A DNA stretch of 6,232 nucleotides, taken from assembly GCA_017547865.1 (NCBI GenBank), contig JAFYOA010000343.1:1-6232 (forward strand), given 5' to 3'. Shown here piece after piece: positions 1 through 5,967 of this stretch. Made by a program: the position numbers and the translations under genes. The notes under the pieces are model-generated. The model ran no database searches and was not told the DNA's origin. It was given only the letters and a program-made list of their open reading frames with translations. The stretch's first letter is position 1. The number at the start of each line of letters is the position of its first letter. The DNA comes from Clostridia bacterium (GTDB taxonomy: Bacteria > Bacillota_A > Clostridia > Oscillospirales > Acutalibacteraceae).

Positions 1-579
1 CACCAGCATAAAGAGTACAAAGGCGAAGCAGGCCAGCATCCCCAGCAGGGTATCGCCCATCAGGGGCAGAAGGAACTCGATCCAAAATTCAAAGGGCAGT
101 GCCTGGTGAAAACCGGCGATGATGCCGCAGGCCAAAAACGTGACGATCATAGGGACCATCAAGATGGACAGGGCCGCAGCCATATTGCCCAGCAGCATGG
201 GCACACGCCGCACAGGCAGGGCGTGGAATGTATCTACACTGCGCTTTTTGTGCATAAAACCAAAGAGCTGCACACTGAGGGCAATGGTAAACACGGTGGT
301 GAGGATTTTGGCGAACACACTGACCAGCACCATACAGGCGATCTGCATGGATACGGTCAGATCCTGCAGGTCATTTGCATCCCAGGCAGAACCAAAAGTG
401 TAGGCGTAATCGCGCATACTGAGGTGAATACCGCTGCAAATCAGGGTGAACAGCACCGGCAGCAGCAGGGCCAGCATGCCAATGTAAAGGAAGGCTGTGC
501 CACGGGTTTTGTACAGTGCATAACGCCAGGTGGCGAAAAAGCCATGCATGGGGTTATTTAAGGATGTTTTCGAGGTCAT
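1..579 (-). CDS. ABC-2 type permease, N-terminal part (runs off left edge)
   Basis: Membrane component of an ABC transporter encoded with the ATPase just upstream. It is open at the window edge, so only the first 193 residues are visible. Hydrophobic segments lie at about residues 29-50, 78-106, 127-156 and 170-193. Between the second and third is the cytoplasmic stretch KKRSVDTFHALPVRR (111-125), whose H-[AS]-LP-[VI]-[KR]-R core is typical of permeases in YtrABC-type operons (family knowledge from memory). I place the start at the ATG at 577-579 because GGAGG precedes it by 9 bases. This makes the gene overlap the ATPase stop by 26 bases. A second in-frame ATG at 547-549 has no good ribosome binding site. 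The overlap suggests translational coupling. The transported substrate cannot be told from sequence. Confidence 0.85.
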   Translation of the reverse strand, partial: MTSKTSLNNPMHGFFATWRYALYKTRGTAFLYIGMLALLLPVLFTLICSGIHLSMRDYAYTFGSAWDANDLQDLTVSMQIACMVLVSVFAKILTTVFTIALSVQLFGFMHKKRSVDTFHALPVRRVPMLLGNMAAALSILMVPMIVTFLACGIIAGFHQALPFEFWIEFLLPLMGDTLLGMLACFAFVLFMLV

Positions 580-1456
580 AGCCTGCCGCCTCCATTTCAT
601 TGATAAATACTTCTTCCAGGGTGAGGGGCAGCGTTTCGTAGAAAATAGGCTGCAGCGTATCGAACACACGCCGGATCTCCCCTTCTTCTCCCCGCACCAC
701 AAGGTTCAAAAGCGAACCCTTCACATCGCAGGTGACGATATCCAGCTGCTTCTTCAGTTCTTCCAGATCGGGCATAGGACGGAAAGCCGCATGCAGCTTG
801 TGCACACCCAGCTTGATGGAATCCAGGTCTTTTTCCAGCACGATGCCGCCGCGATGAAGCATGCCGATGTAATCGCAGAAATCTTCCAGTTCACGCAGAT
901 TGTGAGAGGCAATGACCACGCTCATGCCGCGTTCTTCCACTTCGCCGGAAACGATGCGCTTGAGAAGCTGGCGCATCACGGGGTCGAGACCATCGAAGAT
1001 CTCATCCATAATGAGGTAATCCGGGCAGCAGGAAACGGCACAGATGAGGGCGCACTGGCGCTGCATACCCTTGCTCATTTCCGAAAGGCGCTTCTTGCGT
1101 TCCAACGGGAACACGGTGCAGAGGTGTTCAAATTTTTCTTTGCTCCAGCGGCCGTAAAAACGGGCATAGAAAGCGGCAAGTTCGTTTAAAGTCTGGCTGC
1201 CGTGGAAATAAGGATAATCGGACACGAAGAACACCCGTTCTTTTACGCCGGGGTTTTCGTAAGGGGATTCTCCGTCCACCAGCAGGGTGCCGCCATCGCC
1301 CTCGTACACACCGGCAATGGAACGCAGCAGCGTGGATTTACCGGCACCGTTGGAGCCTACCAAACCCACAATCAGGCTGTTCTCCACGGTGAGGCTGATG
1401 CTGTCCAATGCCTTGTAATCGCCGAATTTTTTCGTAAAATCACGAATCTCGATCAC
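554..1456 (-). CDS. ABC transporter ATP-binding protein (YtrB-like)
   Basis: A 300-residue cytoplasmic ATPase that would power the permease encoded next to it. Visible motifs are Walker A GSNGAGKS (34-41), a signature-like SKGMQ (128-132) in place of LSGGQ, Walker B YLIMDE (147-152) with E152 as catalytic base, a D-loop GLDP (156-159) and the switch histidine H185. The usual Q-loop glutamine is not obvious: the segment reads FFVSDYPYF (76-84). The C-terminal part (about 215-300) is a family-typical extension ending in an EEVFINEMEAAGYD stretch. The start is the GTG at 1454-1456, which overlaps the upstream GntR stop as GTGA and has a G-rich ribosome binding site 8 bases before it. The longer reading from 1492 lies inside the repressor gene and lacks a site. 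A single-domain exporter-type ATPase is clear; the cargo is unknown. Confidence 0.93.
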   Translation of the reverse strand: MIEIRDFTKKFGDYKALDSISLTVENSLIVGLVGSNGAGKSTLLRSIAGVYEGDGGTLLVDGESPYENPGVKERVFFVSDYPYFHGSQTLNELAAFYARFYGRWSKEKFEHLCTVFPLERKKRLSEMSKGMQRQCALICAVSCCPDYLIMDEIFDGLDPVMRQLLKRIVSGEVEERGMSVVIASHNLRELEDFCDYIGMLHRGGIVLEKDLDSIKLGVHKLHAAFRPMPDLEELKKQLDIVTCDVKGSLLNLVVRGEEGEIRRVFDTLQPIFYETLPLTLEEVFINEMEAAGYDLENILK

Positions 1457-1830
1457 GGCTTCTTCCCCCTCTCCTGAATATACTGTTCGCACAGTTCGCT
1501 GAGTGCATCGGCGGAAAGTCCGCAGTCAAACGCATAACCGATGGCTTCCCGCAGTTTTTCTCTTCCAAGTTCTCTCTGCTGTTCCATGGCCTCATTTTCT
1601 CCCGCAATGAAGGATCCCTTGCCGGGCACCGAGTAAATCACGCCATCGCGTTCCAGCATTTGGTATGCTTTCTGCACGGTATTGGGGTTAATGCCCAGTT
1701 CCATGGCCAGGGCACGTACAGCGGGCAGCTTTCCATCTGCTTCCATTATGCCCGCGGCGGCCATTTTTGTCACGCTGCGGTAAAGCTGCTCGTAGATCGG
1801 CAGCCCGCTTTTGTAATCCAGATAAAACAT
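1453..1830 (-). CDS. GntR-family transcriptional repressor, YtrA subfamily
   Basis: A short (125 residue) DNA-binding regulator, first gene of the operon with the ABC ATPase and permease. The N-terminal winged helix-turn-helix spans about 10-76, with the family landmarks PIYEQL (11-16), KLPAVRALA (34-42), the recognition-helix region GINPNTVQKAY (46-56) and the wing GKGSFIA (70-76). The remaining 45 residues form a short helical C-terminus (about 80-120), as in YtrA-type GntR proteins, which lack the large effector domain of other GntR classes. The start is the ATG at 1828-1830 with AGGAG 9 bases upstream; a longer reading from 1884 would begin inside the promoter. YtrA-like proteins usually repress their own operon, and the perfect dyad in the promoter fits this. 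The inducer is unknown; in Bacillus subtilis the ytr operon is induced by cell-wall antibiotics. Confidence 0.94.
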   Translation of the reverse strand: MFYLDYKSGLPIYEQLYRSVTKMAAAGIMEADGKLPAVRALAMELGINPNTVQKAYQMLERDGVIYSVPGKGSFIAGENEAMEQQRELGREKLREAIGYAFDCGLSADALSELCEQYIQERGKKP

Positions 1831-1862
1831 TGCCGGAATCTCCTTTCTCAAATTACCGCACT

Positions 1863-1877
1863 GTGTGTAATACACAC
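1863..1877. promoter_or_regulatory. Second palindrome in the operon leader, possible auxiliary operator
   Basis: GTGTGTA and TACACAC form perfect 7-base arms around a single central base. It lies a few bases downstream of the predicted transcription start of the GntR operon. It contains GTGTA/TACAC half-sites like those of YtrA-type operators but with very different spacing. With a one-base loop it is unlikely to be an RNA hairpin, so a protein-binding site is the more natural reading. Confidence 0.45.
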
Positions 1878-1883
1878 GGTACA

Positions 1884-1908
1884 ACTGTACTATAGCACGC
1901 AGTACAGT
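1884..1908. promoter_or_regulatory. Probable GntR (YtrA-type) operator, perfect inverted repeat
   Basis: ACTGTACT (1884-1891) and AGTACAGT (1901-1908) are perfect 8-base inverted arms separated by 9 bases. The dyad fills most of the -35/-10 spacer and covers half of the -10 box, so a bound dimer would block RNA polymerase. Written as ACTGTA-N13-TACAGT it has the same layout as the AGTGTA-N13-TACACT site that I recall for Bacillus subtilis YtrA. Assignment to the adjacent repressor is an inference from position and symmetry. Confidence 0.78.
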
Positions 1909-1918
1909 TATTTGTCAA
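1889..1918 (-). promoter_or_regulatory. Promoter of the GntR-ABC operon
   Basis: On the minus strand a perfect -35 TTGACA (1913-1918) is followed after 18 bases by -10 TATAGT (1889-1894), preceded by TG one base away (extended -10). An A-rich stretch just upstream (about 1928-1942), which is also the tail of the neighbouring terminator, could serve as an UP element. Predicted transcription start is near 1882, giving a leader of about 52 bases before the repressor ATG. Confidence 0.85.
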
Positions 1919-1931
1919 TATCTTCCCTGTA

Positions 1932-1982
1932 ATTTTTTTACAAAAAGAGGCGCATCCCCCGCCAAACGCGGAGGAAGCGCCT
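1932..1982 (-). terminator. Rho-independent terminator after the P-type ATPase gene
   Basis: On the minus strand, starting 4 bases after the stop codon, AGGCGC/GCGCCT (outer arms at 1977-1982 and 1948-1953) with an inner TCCGC-type stem forms an imperfect hairpin around a short GTTTG loop. It is followed by CTTTTTG and an A/T-rich run to 1932. It isolates the ATPase transcript from the GntR operon, whose -35 box begins only 14 bases further on. Confidence 0.85.
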
Positions 1983-1986
1983 TTTG

Positions 1987-4611
1987 TTATGCTTTGCCGG
2001 TGAGTTTCTTTTCCAGTTCGCACACCAACAGGGGAACCACGGAAAGCACCGCCACCACCAGCCACTGCACCGGCCCGAGCATCACCGTTCCGAACAAACC
2101 TGCAAAAGTGGGAACAACAACCACCGCCAGCTGCAGCACCGCGCAAAACCCACAGGCAAGGTTGAGTTTTGCATTGGTAAACAGTCCCATAGCCAGCACC
2201 GAGCCTTCGCTGCGCATATTGAAGGCATGCACCAACTGAGAAAGCCCCAGCACCGCAAAGGCCATGGTGCTGCCGATCTGCGGGAAATTTGGATCCACGT
2301 CGAACCAAACACGGCCGATGGAATAGGCCAGCAGCGCCAGCGCGCCGATAAGGCTCCCCTCTACCACCATGGAAAGACCGGCCCCGCCCGAAAAAATACT
2401 GCGGTTGTTTTTCACAGGCGGCTGTTCCATCACATCCCCGGCAATCGGTTCCACCCCCAGGGCCAGCGCCGGAAAAGAATCGGTAACCAGATTGACCCAC
2501 AACAGCTGAATAGCCGAAAGTGGCACCGGAATTCCCAGCAGGTATGCGGAAAAGATGAGCAGGATTTCTCCGATATTACTGGAAAGCAGGAAATGAACGG
2601 TGCGGCAGATATTGCGGTACACGCCGCGGCCTTCCCGCACGGCCTCCACGATGGTGGCGAAGTTATCATCGGTCAGCACCATATCCGCTGCGGATTTGGC
2701 CACCTCTGTGCCGCCGCGGCCCATAGCACAGCCAATGTCCGCAGCCTTCAGCGCCGGTGCATCGTTCACGCCGTCGCCGGTCATAGCCACCACTTCGCCC
2801 CGGGCGCGCAGTGCTTTTACCAGCCGCATTTTGTGTTCCGGAGAGACCCGGGCAAACACCCGGCATTCACCGGCACACCGCTGCAGTTCCGCTTCGTTCA
2901 TCCGGTCCAGTTCTGCGCCGGTCACCACTTTGCCGCTGTCATCCAGGCCGATCTGCGCAGCGATGGCAGCGGCGGTCGCGCCGTTATCCCCGGTGATCAT
3001 AATGGGCGTGATACCGGCTTTTCGGCACCGGGTCACAGCGGTTTTCACTTCCGGCCGGGGCGGGTCTTCCATGGCAATGAGCCCACAGAAGATCAGATCG
3101 TTCTCCGCATCTTCCTCATTGGCGGGCATGGAGGTGCAGTCTTTTACGGCCACCGCCAGCACCCGCAGAGCAGAGCGGGCCATGGCGGTGTTCTCCTGCA
3201 GCAGCCGACGGCGCAAAGCGGGTTCCAGCGGGCGGATGCCGCCATGCAGCAATACCCGGGTGCAGCGCTGCAGCACCACTTCCGGCGCGCCCTTGCAGAT
3301 CAGCCGCAGGCCATTCCCATGCTTTACTGCCACGGTCATCCGCTTTCTCACAGAAGAAAACGGGAATTCTGCCACCCGGGGACAGACGGCGTGCAGTGAG
3401 GCAAGTCTTTCTCCGCCGGCGCGTACCAAAGCGGTTTCGGTGGGCTCTCCAAGCAGGTCGCCGTCATCCTCTGTGCAGTTGGTACACACAGCAGACAGGG
3501 TGAGGATCTCCCGGGCGGCTTCGCTTTCCGGGGGTTGGGCGCCTTCGGCATCGGCCACCCGTACCACGGTCATGCGGTTTTGGGTAAGGGTACCGGTTTT
3601 ATCGGAACAGATCACCGTAGTACTGCCCAACGTCTCCACCGCAGGCAGACGACGCACAATAGCGCGTTTTTTTGCCATACGGCTGACCCCCAGTGCCATC
3701 ACAATGGTGATCACCGCTGTCATGCCCTCCGGAATGGCCGCCACCGCCAGGCTAACCGAAAGCAGCAGCATTTCCAGGGGAGCGCTGCGGCGCAAAAGGC
3801 CCATAAAAAAGATAACGGCGCACACCGCCAGCACGGCCAGGGCCAGCACCCGGCCGGTTTTCTCCATTCGTTCCTGCAGCGGCGTTTTGGGAGCTTCTTC
3901 CTCTGCCAGCATGGCAGCTACTTTTCCCACGGCGGTGTGCATGCCGGTGGCCACCGCCACCCCCACCCCATGGCCGGTGACCACCCCAGTGGAAGCAAAC
4001 GCCATGGAGTTCCGCTCGGCCAAAGGAGCGTTTTCCGCACAGGTGTGTGTGCTTTTGGAAGAAGGCTCCGATTCTCCTGTAAGGGAGGACTCTTCTACTT
4101 TCAGGTCTGTGGCGGAAAGGAGCCGCAGGTCTGCCGGAACAACATCTCCGGCAGAAAGCAGCACGATATCCCCGGGCACCACATCGCTCCCCAAAACAGT
4201 ACAGCGCCGGCCGCCGCGCATCACCGTGGCTTTTGGTGAAGAAAGTTTGCGAAGGGCATCGATGGCGTGTTCCGCGCGGCTTTCCTGCACGGTGCCGATG
4301 ACAGCGTTCACCACCACAATGAGCAGGATAATCACGGCATCGACGGAACCGTCTTCTCCGCTGAAACGGGCAGCCGCATAGGAAACAGCCGCAGAAACCA
4401 GCAGGATGATGACCATAACATCGGAAAACTGCGCCAGGAATTTTTGCAGCCAGTTTTTTCTTTTTCCCCGGCGAATCTCGTTTTTTCCGTACGAACGCAG
4501 GCGCACAGCGGCATCCCCGGGCTGCAGCCCCTGTTCTTTGTCACTTTGCAGCAGGTGAACCGCCTCCGCGCCCTCCATTGCATGAAAAGCTCTGTTCTCT
4601 TCCATAACCAT
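1987..4611 (-). CDS. P2A-type calcium-transporting ATPase (SERCA/YloB/LMCA1-like)
   Basis: An 874-residue membrane pump, full length for bacterial P2A ATPases, predicted to expel Ca2+ (possibly also Mn2+) using ATP. In order: N-terminal cation-ATPase domain (about 10-50), M1-M2 (about 62-108), actuator loop with TGES (178-181), M3-M4 (about 253-305) with ion-binding PEG (294-296), phosphorylation motif DKTGT (phosphorylated Asp is D337), nucleotide-binding KGAPE (440-444), hinge motifs MITGDN (538-543) and TGDGVNDAP (611-619), then M5-M10 (about 672-865). Site-II-type ligands are present: E295 in M4, N707 and D711 in M6, and N679/E682 of the SSNIGE segment in M5. M8 has Q792 where SERCA has its site-I glutamate region, consistent with one Ca2+ per cycle as in Listeria LMCA1 (inference). 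The usual PEGLP reads PEGMT. The start is ambiguous between ATGs at 4609-4611 and 4603-4605; each has an AAGG-type site 6 bases upstream. It is monocistronic, divergent from the PAP2 gene and followed by a terminator. Confidence 0.95.
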   Translation of the reverse strand: MVMEENRAFHAMEGAEAVHLLQSDKEQGLQPGDAAVRLRSYGKNEIRRGKRKNWLQKFLAQFSDVMVIILLVSAAVSYAAARFSGEDGSVDAVIILLIVVVNAVIGTVQESRAEHAIDALRKLSSPKATVMRGGRRCTVLGSDVVPGDIVLLSAGDVVPADLRLLSATDLKVEESSLTGESEPSSKSTHTCAENAPLAERNSMAFASTGVVTGHGVGVAVATGMHTAVGKVAAMLAEEEAPKTPLQERMEKTGRVLALAVLAVCAVIFFMGLLRRSAPLEMLLLSVSLAVAAIPEGMTAVITIVMALGVSRMAKKRAIVRRLPAVETLGSTTVICSDKTGTLTQNRMTVVRVADAEGAQPPESEAAREILTLSAVCTNCTEDDGDLLGEPTETALVRAGGERLASLHAVCPRVAEFPFSSVRKRMTVAVKHGNGLRLICKGAPEVVLQRCTRVLLHGGIRPLEPALRRRLLQENTAMARSALRVLAVAVKDCTSMPANEEDAENDLIFCGLIAMEDPPRPEVKTAVTRCRKAGITPIMITGDNGATAAAIAAQIGLDDSGKVVTGAELDRMNEAELQRCAGECRVFARVSPEHKMRLVKALRARGEVVAMTGDGVNDAPALKAADIGCAMGRGGTEVAKSAADMVLTDDNFATIVEAVREGRGVYRNICRTVHFLLSSNIGEILLIFSAYLLGIPVPLSAIQLLWVNLVTDSFPALALGVEPIAGDVMEQPPVKNNRSIFSGGAGLSMVVEGSLIGALALLAYSIGRVWFDVDPNFPQIGSTMAFAVLGLSQLVHAFNMRSEGSVLAMGLFTNAKLNLACGFCAVLQLAVVVVPTFAGLFGTVMLGPVQWLVVAVLSVVPLLVCELEKKLTGKA

Positions 4612-4614
4612 CCC

Positions 4615-4663
4615 TTGCCTTTCTGTGGTGAAAACATTATAATAATGGATATGGTACCGGCAA
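4615..4663. promoter_or_regulatory. Overlapping divergent promoters sharing a palindromic -10 element
   Basis: The self-complementary octamer ATTATAAT (4636-4643) contains TATAAT on both strands. On the plus strand TTGCCT (4615-4620), 17 bases and TATAAT (4638-4643) form the PAP2 promoter, with a start near 4650. On the minus strand TTGCCG (4658-4663), 16 bases and TATAAT (4636-4641) form the ATPase promoter, with a start near 4629 and a leader of under 20 bases. The two -35 boxes are near-identical. Polymerase could occupy only one direction at a time. Confidence 0.7.
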
Positions 4664-4706
4664 ATACTTTAGACCGGTGCAAAAGAATCAAAAAAGGAGT
4701 TTGCCT

Positions 4707-5216
4707 ATGGCTTTGCTGCAATGGATACAGGAGACCCTGCGCTGCGAATTTTTAGACCATGCATTCACGTTCATCACCCATTTGGGCGATGTGGGTATTG
4801 TGTGGATTTTACTGGGTGTGGTGCTTTTGTGCCGCAAAACAACCCGGCGCTGGGGATGGGCGGTGCTGTTTTCTCTGCTCTTCGCCTATGTCATCGGCGA
4901 TCTGATCATCAAAAACATTGTGCAGCGGCCGCGGCCGTTTACCAAGGCCGAAATTGAGCTGCTGATTCCCCCGCCGGACAGCTGGTCTTTCCCCTCCGGG
5001 CACAGCGGTTCCTCCTTTGCGGCGGCCACCGCGTTGTTTCTCTGCAGCAAAAAGTGGGGCGCACCGGCGCTGGTGCTGGCAGGGCTCATCGCCCTCTCCC
5101 GCATGTATCTTTTTGTGCACTACCCCTCGGACGTTCTCTGCGGAATTTTGCTGGGCGTGCTGACCGCCTGTGCGGTGCATTGGTGGATGACCCGAAAAAA
5201 AGTGAAAACAGAATAA
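4707..5216 (+). CDS. PAP2-family phosphatase, probable undecaprenyl-diphosphatase (BcrC-like)
   Basis: A 169-residue integral membrane phosphatase. All three PAP2 signature motifs are present: KX6RP (K69 to R76-P77), PSGH (96-99) and SRX5HX3D (S131-R132, H138, D142). H99 and H138 are the expected catalytic pair for transfer through a phosphohistidine. Membrane segments fall at about 28-42, 50-68, 101-113, 119-131 and 140-160, placing the active site at the outer membrane face. The small size resembles BcrC/YbjG-type enzymes that recycle undecaprenyl diphosphate for wall synthesis and can raise bacitracin tolerance. Phosphatidylglycerophosphate or other lipid phosphates remain possible substrates, because the motifs do not separate these. 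The start is the ATG with AAGGAG 7 bases upstream (4694-4699). It stands alone in its transcription unit and converges with the HTH gene. Confidence 0.92.
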   Translation: MALLQWIQETLRCEFLDHAFTFITHLGDVGIVWILLGVVLLCRKTTRRWGWAVLFSLLFAYVIGDLIIKNIVQRPRPFTKAEIELLIPPPDSWSFPSGHSGSSFAAATALFLCSKKWGAPALVLAGLIALSRMYLFVHYPSDVLCGILLGVLTACAVHWWMTRKKVKTE

Positions 5217-5220
5217 GAAA

Positions 5221-5259
5221 AGCCGGTATGCGTTTTAAATGCACACCGGCTGTTTTATT
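5221..5259. terminator. Bidirectional terminator between convergent genes
   Basis: AGCCGGT (5221-5227) and ACCGGCT (5245-5251) pair, extended after one mismatch by TGC/GCA, around an A/T-rich loop. On the plus strand the stem is followed by GTTTTATT, ending PAP2 transcripts. On the minus strand it is followed by TTTTCTTATT, ending transcripts from the HTH gene. It starts 4 bases after the PAP2 stop and lies 14 bases from the HTH stop. Confidence 0.88.
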
Positions 5260-5265
5260 ATACCA

Positions 5266-5850
5266 CTATACTTTTATACGGAAGAGCCCGTCGCGATTAC
5301 AGCAGGCGTACACCCAACGCACGCGACTGCGCTTAAAACGGGCCTCTGCCGGGCCTTCGGGATAGAGCTTGACCAGCTGCACCCCCTGGTCTGTGACTGC
5401 CGCAAGAAATGAGATAAAATGCGTTTTGCTCATGGGATGCTGCAGAGTGACGTAGAATTCGTCTTCCACCGGCTCAATCCGAAGCGCATGTTCTCCTCCG
5501 GCGTTTTCTGCCTGTAGGGGCGGCAGCGTAATACCGCAGCAGCTGACCATGGCCTTGCCGGTGGACTGCACGATATTACCGCACACCGGGCACATATAAA
5601 AGCACACCCGATGCATATTGAAATTCCGGTTTTCGTTGCGCACATCGCAGCCGGAGAGCAGCTCTGTTACTGAGATTTCCAGCGCCGCAGCCAACGGTTC
5701 CAGCAGAGAAATATCCGGCAGACCCTGGCCGGTCTCCCATTTGCTGACCGCCTTACTGCTGACATAGATCTTCTGCGCCAATTCTTCCTGGGTCATGCCC
5801 CGGGCCTCCCGTAGGCGGCGGATCATCCCGGCGGTGATGTATCTGTCCAT
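5266..5850 (-). CDS. XRE-family HTH protein fused to a desulfoferrodoxin-like domain
   Basis: A 194-residue protein with an N-terminal Cro/CI-type helix-turn-helix (about 8-65; TQEELAQKIYVSSKAVSKWE is its core) and a C-terminal domain resembling desulfoferrodoxin/superoxide reductase. A rubredoxin-like knuckle CPVCG (C87, C90) with a CC pair (C104, C105) matches the four-cysteine centre I. H121, HPMSKTH (H138, H144) and C184 of CCNRDGL match ligands of the SOR centre II. The usual CNxHGL reads CNRDGL, so the last histidine ligand is Asp (D187), and the Glu-Lys before the first histidine is Gly-Glu. It is probably a cytoplasmic regulator whose metal domain senses iron, oxygen species or redox state rather than an enzyme; the target genes are unknown. 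The start is the ATG with GGAGG 7 bases upstream (5858-5862). A TTG 6 bases earlier is too close to that site. I recall HTH proteins of this layout as frequent in gut Clostridia. Confidence 0.88.
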   Translation of the reverse strand: MDRYITAGMIRRLREARGMTQEELAQKIYVSSKAVSKWETGQGLPDISLLEPLAAALEISVTELLSGCDVRNENRNFNMHRVCFYMCPVCGNIVQSTGKAMVSCCGITLPPLQAENAGGEHALRIEPVEDEFYVTLQHPMSKTHFISFLAAVTDQGVQLVKLYPEGPAEARFKRSRVRWVYACCNRDGLFRIKV

Positions 5851-5879
5851 GCACAATCCTCCCGTTGTTGATTGAATTT

Positions 5880-5908
5880 ATCTTAGCACACATTGTTTTT
5901 CGGCACAA
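5880..5908 (-). promoter_or_regulatory. Promoter of the HTH/desulfoferrodoxin-like gene
   Basis: Minus strand -35 TTGTGC (5903-5908), 17 bases, then -10 TAAGAT (5880-5885) with an upstream TG (extended -10). The weak -35 is compensated by the extended -10. The predicted start near 5873 gives a leader of about 22 bases, leaving room for little beyond the ribosome binding site. Confidence 0.65.
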
Positions 5909-5909
5909 C

Positions 5910-5922
5910 CCACGCAGCGTGG
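5910..5922. repeat. Short palindrome upstream of the HTH gene promoter
   Basis: CCACGC and GCGTGG are perfect 6-base arms around one central base, directly upstream of the -35 box (5903-5908). The position would suit an activator or autoregulatory site. Part of it (ACCCACGC, 5908-5915) is repeated in the adjacent terminator stem (5934-5941), so it may simply be a partial copy of that element. Confidence 0.4.
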
Positions 5923-5957
5923 AATAAGAAAAGACCCACGCCGAAGCGATGGGTCTT
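5921..5957 (-). terminator. Rho-independent terminator after the carboxypeptidase gene
   Basis: On the minus strand AAGACCCA (5950-5957) pairs with TGGGTCTT (5931-5938). After a one-base bulge CGC/GCG closes a TTCG tetraloop, a very stable hairpin. It is followed by TTTTCTTATT down to about 5921. It begins 10 bases after the carboxypeptidase stop and separates that gene from the HTH gene promoter. Confidence 0.9.
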
Positions 5958-5967
5958 GGTTCTTCAG

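Noticed and set aside
106..561. Plus-strand frames of 151 and 94 codons near the left edge
   Set aside because: They lie opposite the permease, whose minus-strand frame is open to the edge with membrane segments and a strong ribosome binding site.
1831..1986. Search for a small RNA or riboswitch in the intergenic DNA before the GntR operon
   Set aside because: The stretch is fully accounted for by terminator, promoter, operator dyads and ribosome binding site. The leader of about 52 bases is too short for a known riboswitch class.
1853..2500. Minus-strand frame (215 codons) across the ATPase 3' end, terminator and GntR promoter
   Set aside because: Off-frame reading of the ATPase C-terminus, Gly/Cys/Arg-rich, and it crosses a clear terminator and promoter.
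1984..3399. Plus-strand open frame (471 codons) rich in His and Gln
   Set aside because: Antisense shadow of the same ATPase gene. The composition is typical of reverse-frame translation of GC-rich DNA, with no recognisable motif.
2600..4381. Long plus-strand open frame (593 codons) opposite the P-type ATPase
   Set aside because: It is a shadow of the ATPase coding strand: Ser/Thr/Arg/Ala-rich low-complexity translation, no domain, no ribosome binding site. The minus frame has every P-type ATPase motif.
4677..4706. Longer N-terminus for the PAP2 protein from a GTG at 4677
   Set aside because: The AAGGAG at 4694-4699 would lie inside the gene and is ideally spaced for the ATG at 4707.
4645..4755. 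Possible small upstream reading frame (MDMVPANTLDRC...) overlapping the PAP2 start
   Set aside because: No ribosome binding site, it begins at or before the predicted transcription start, and it overlaps PAP2 out of frame. Probably chance.
5851..5967. Possible attenuator formed by repeated ACCCACGC elements before the HTH gene
   Set aside because: The predicted promoter of the HTH gene lies downstream of these repeats, so they would not be in its transcript. Kept only as a DNA palindrome of uncertain role.
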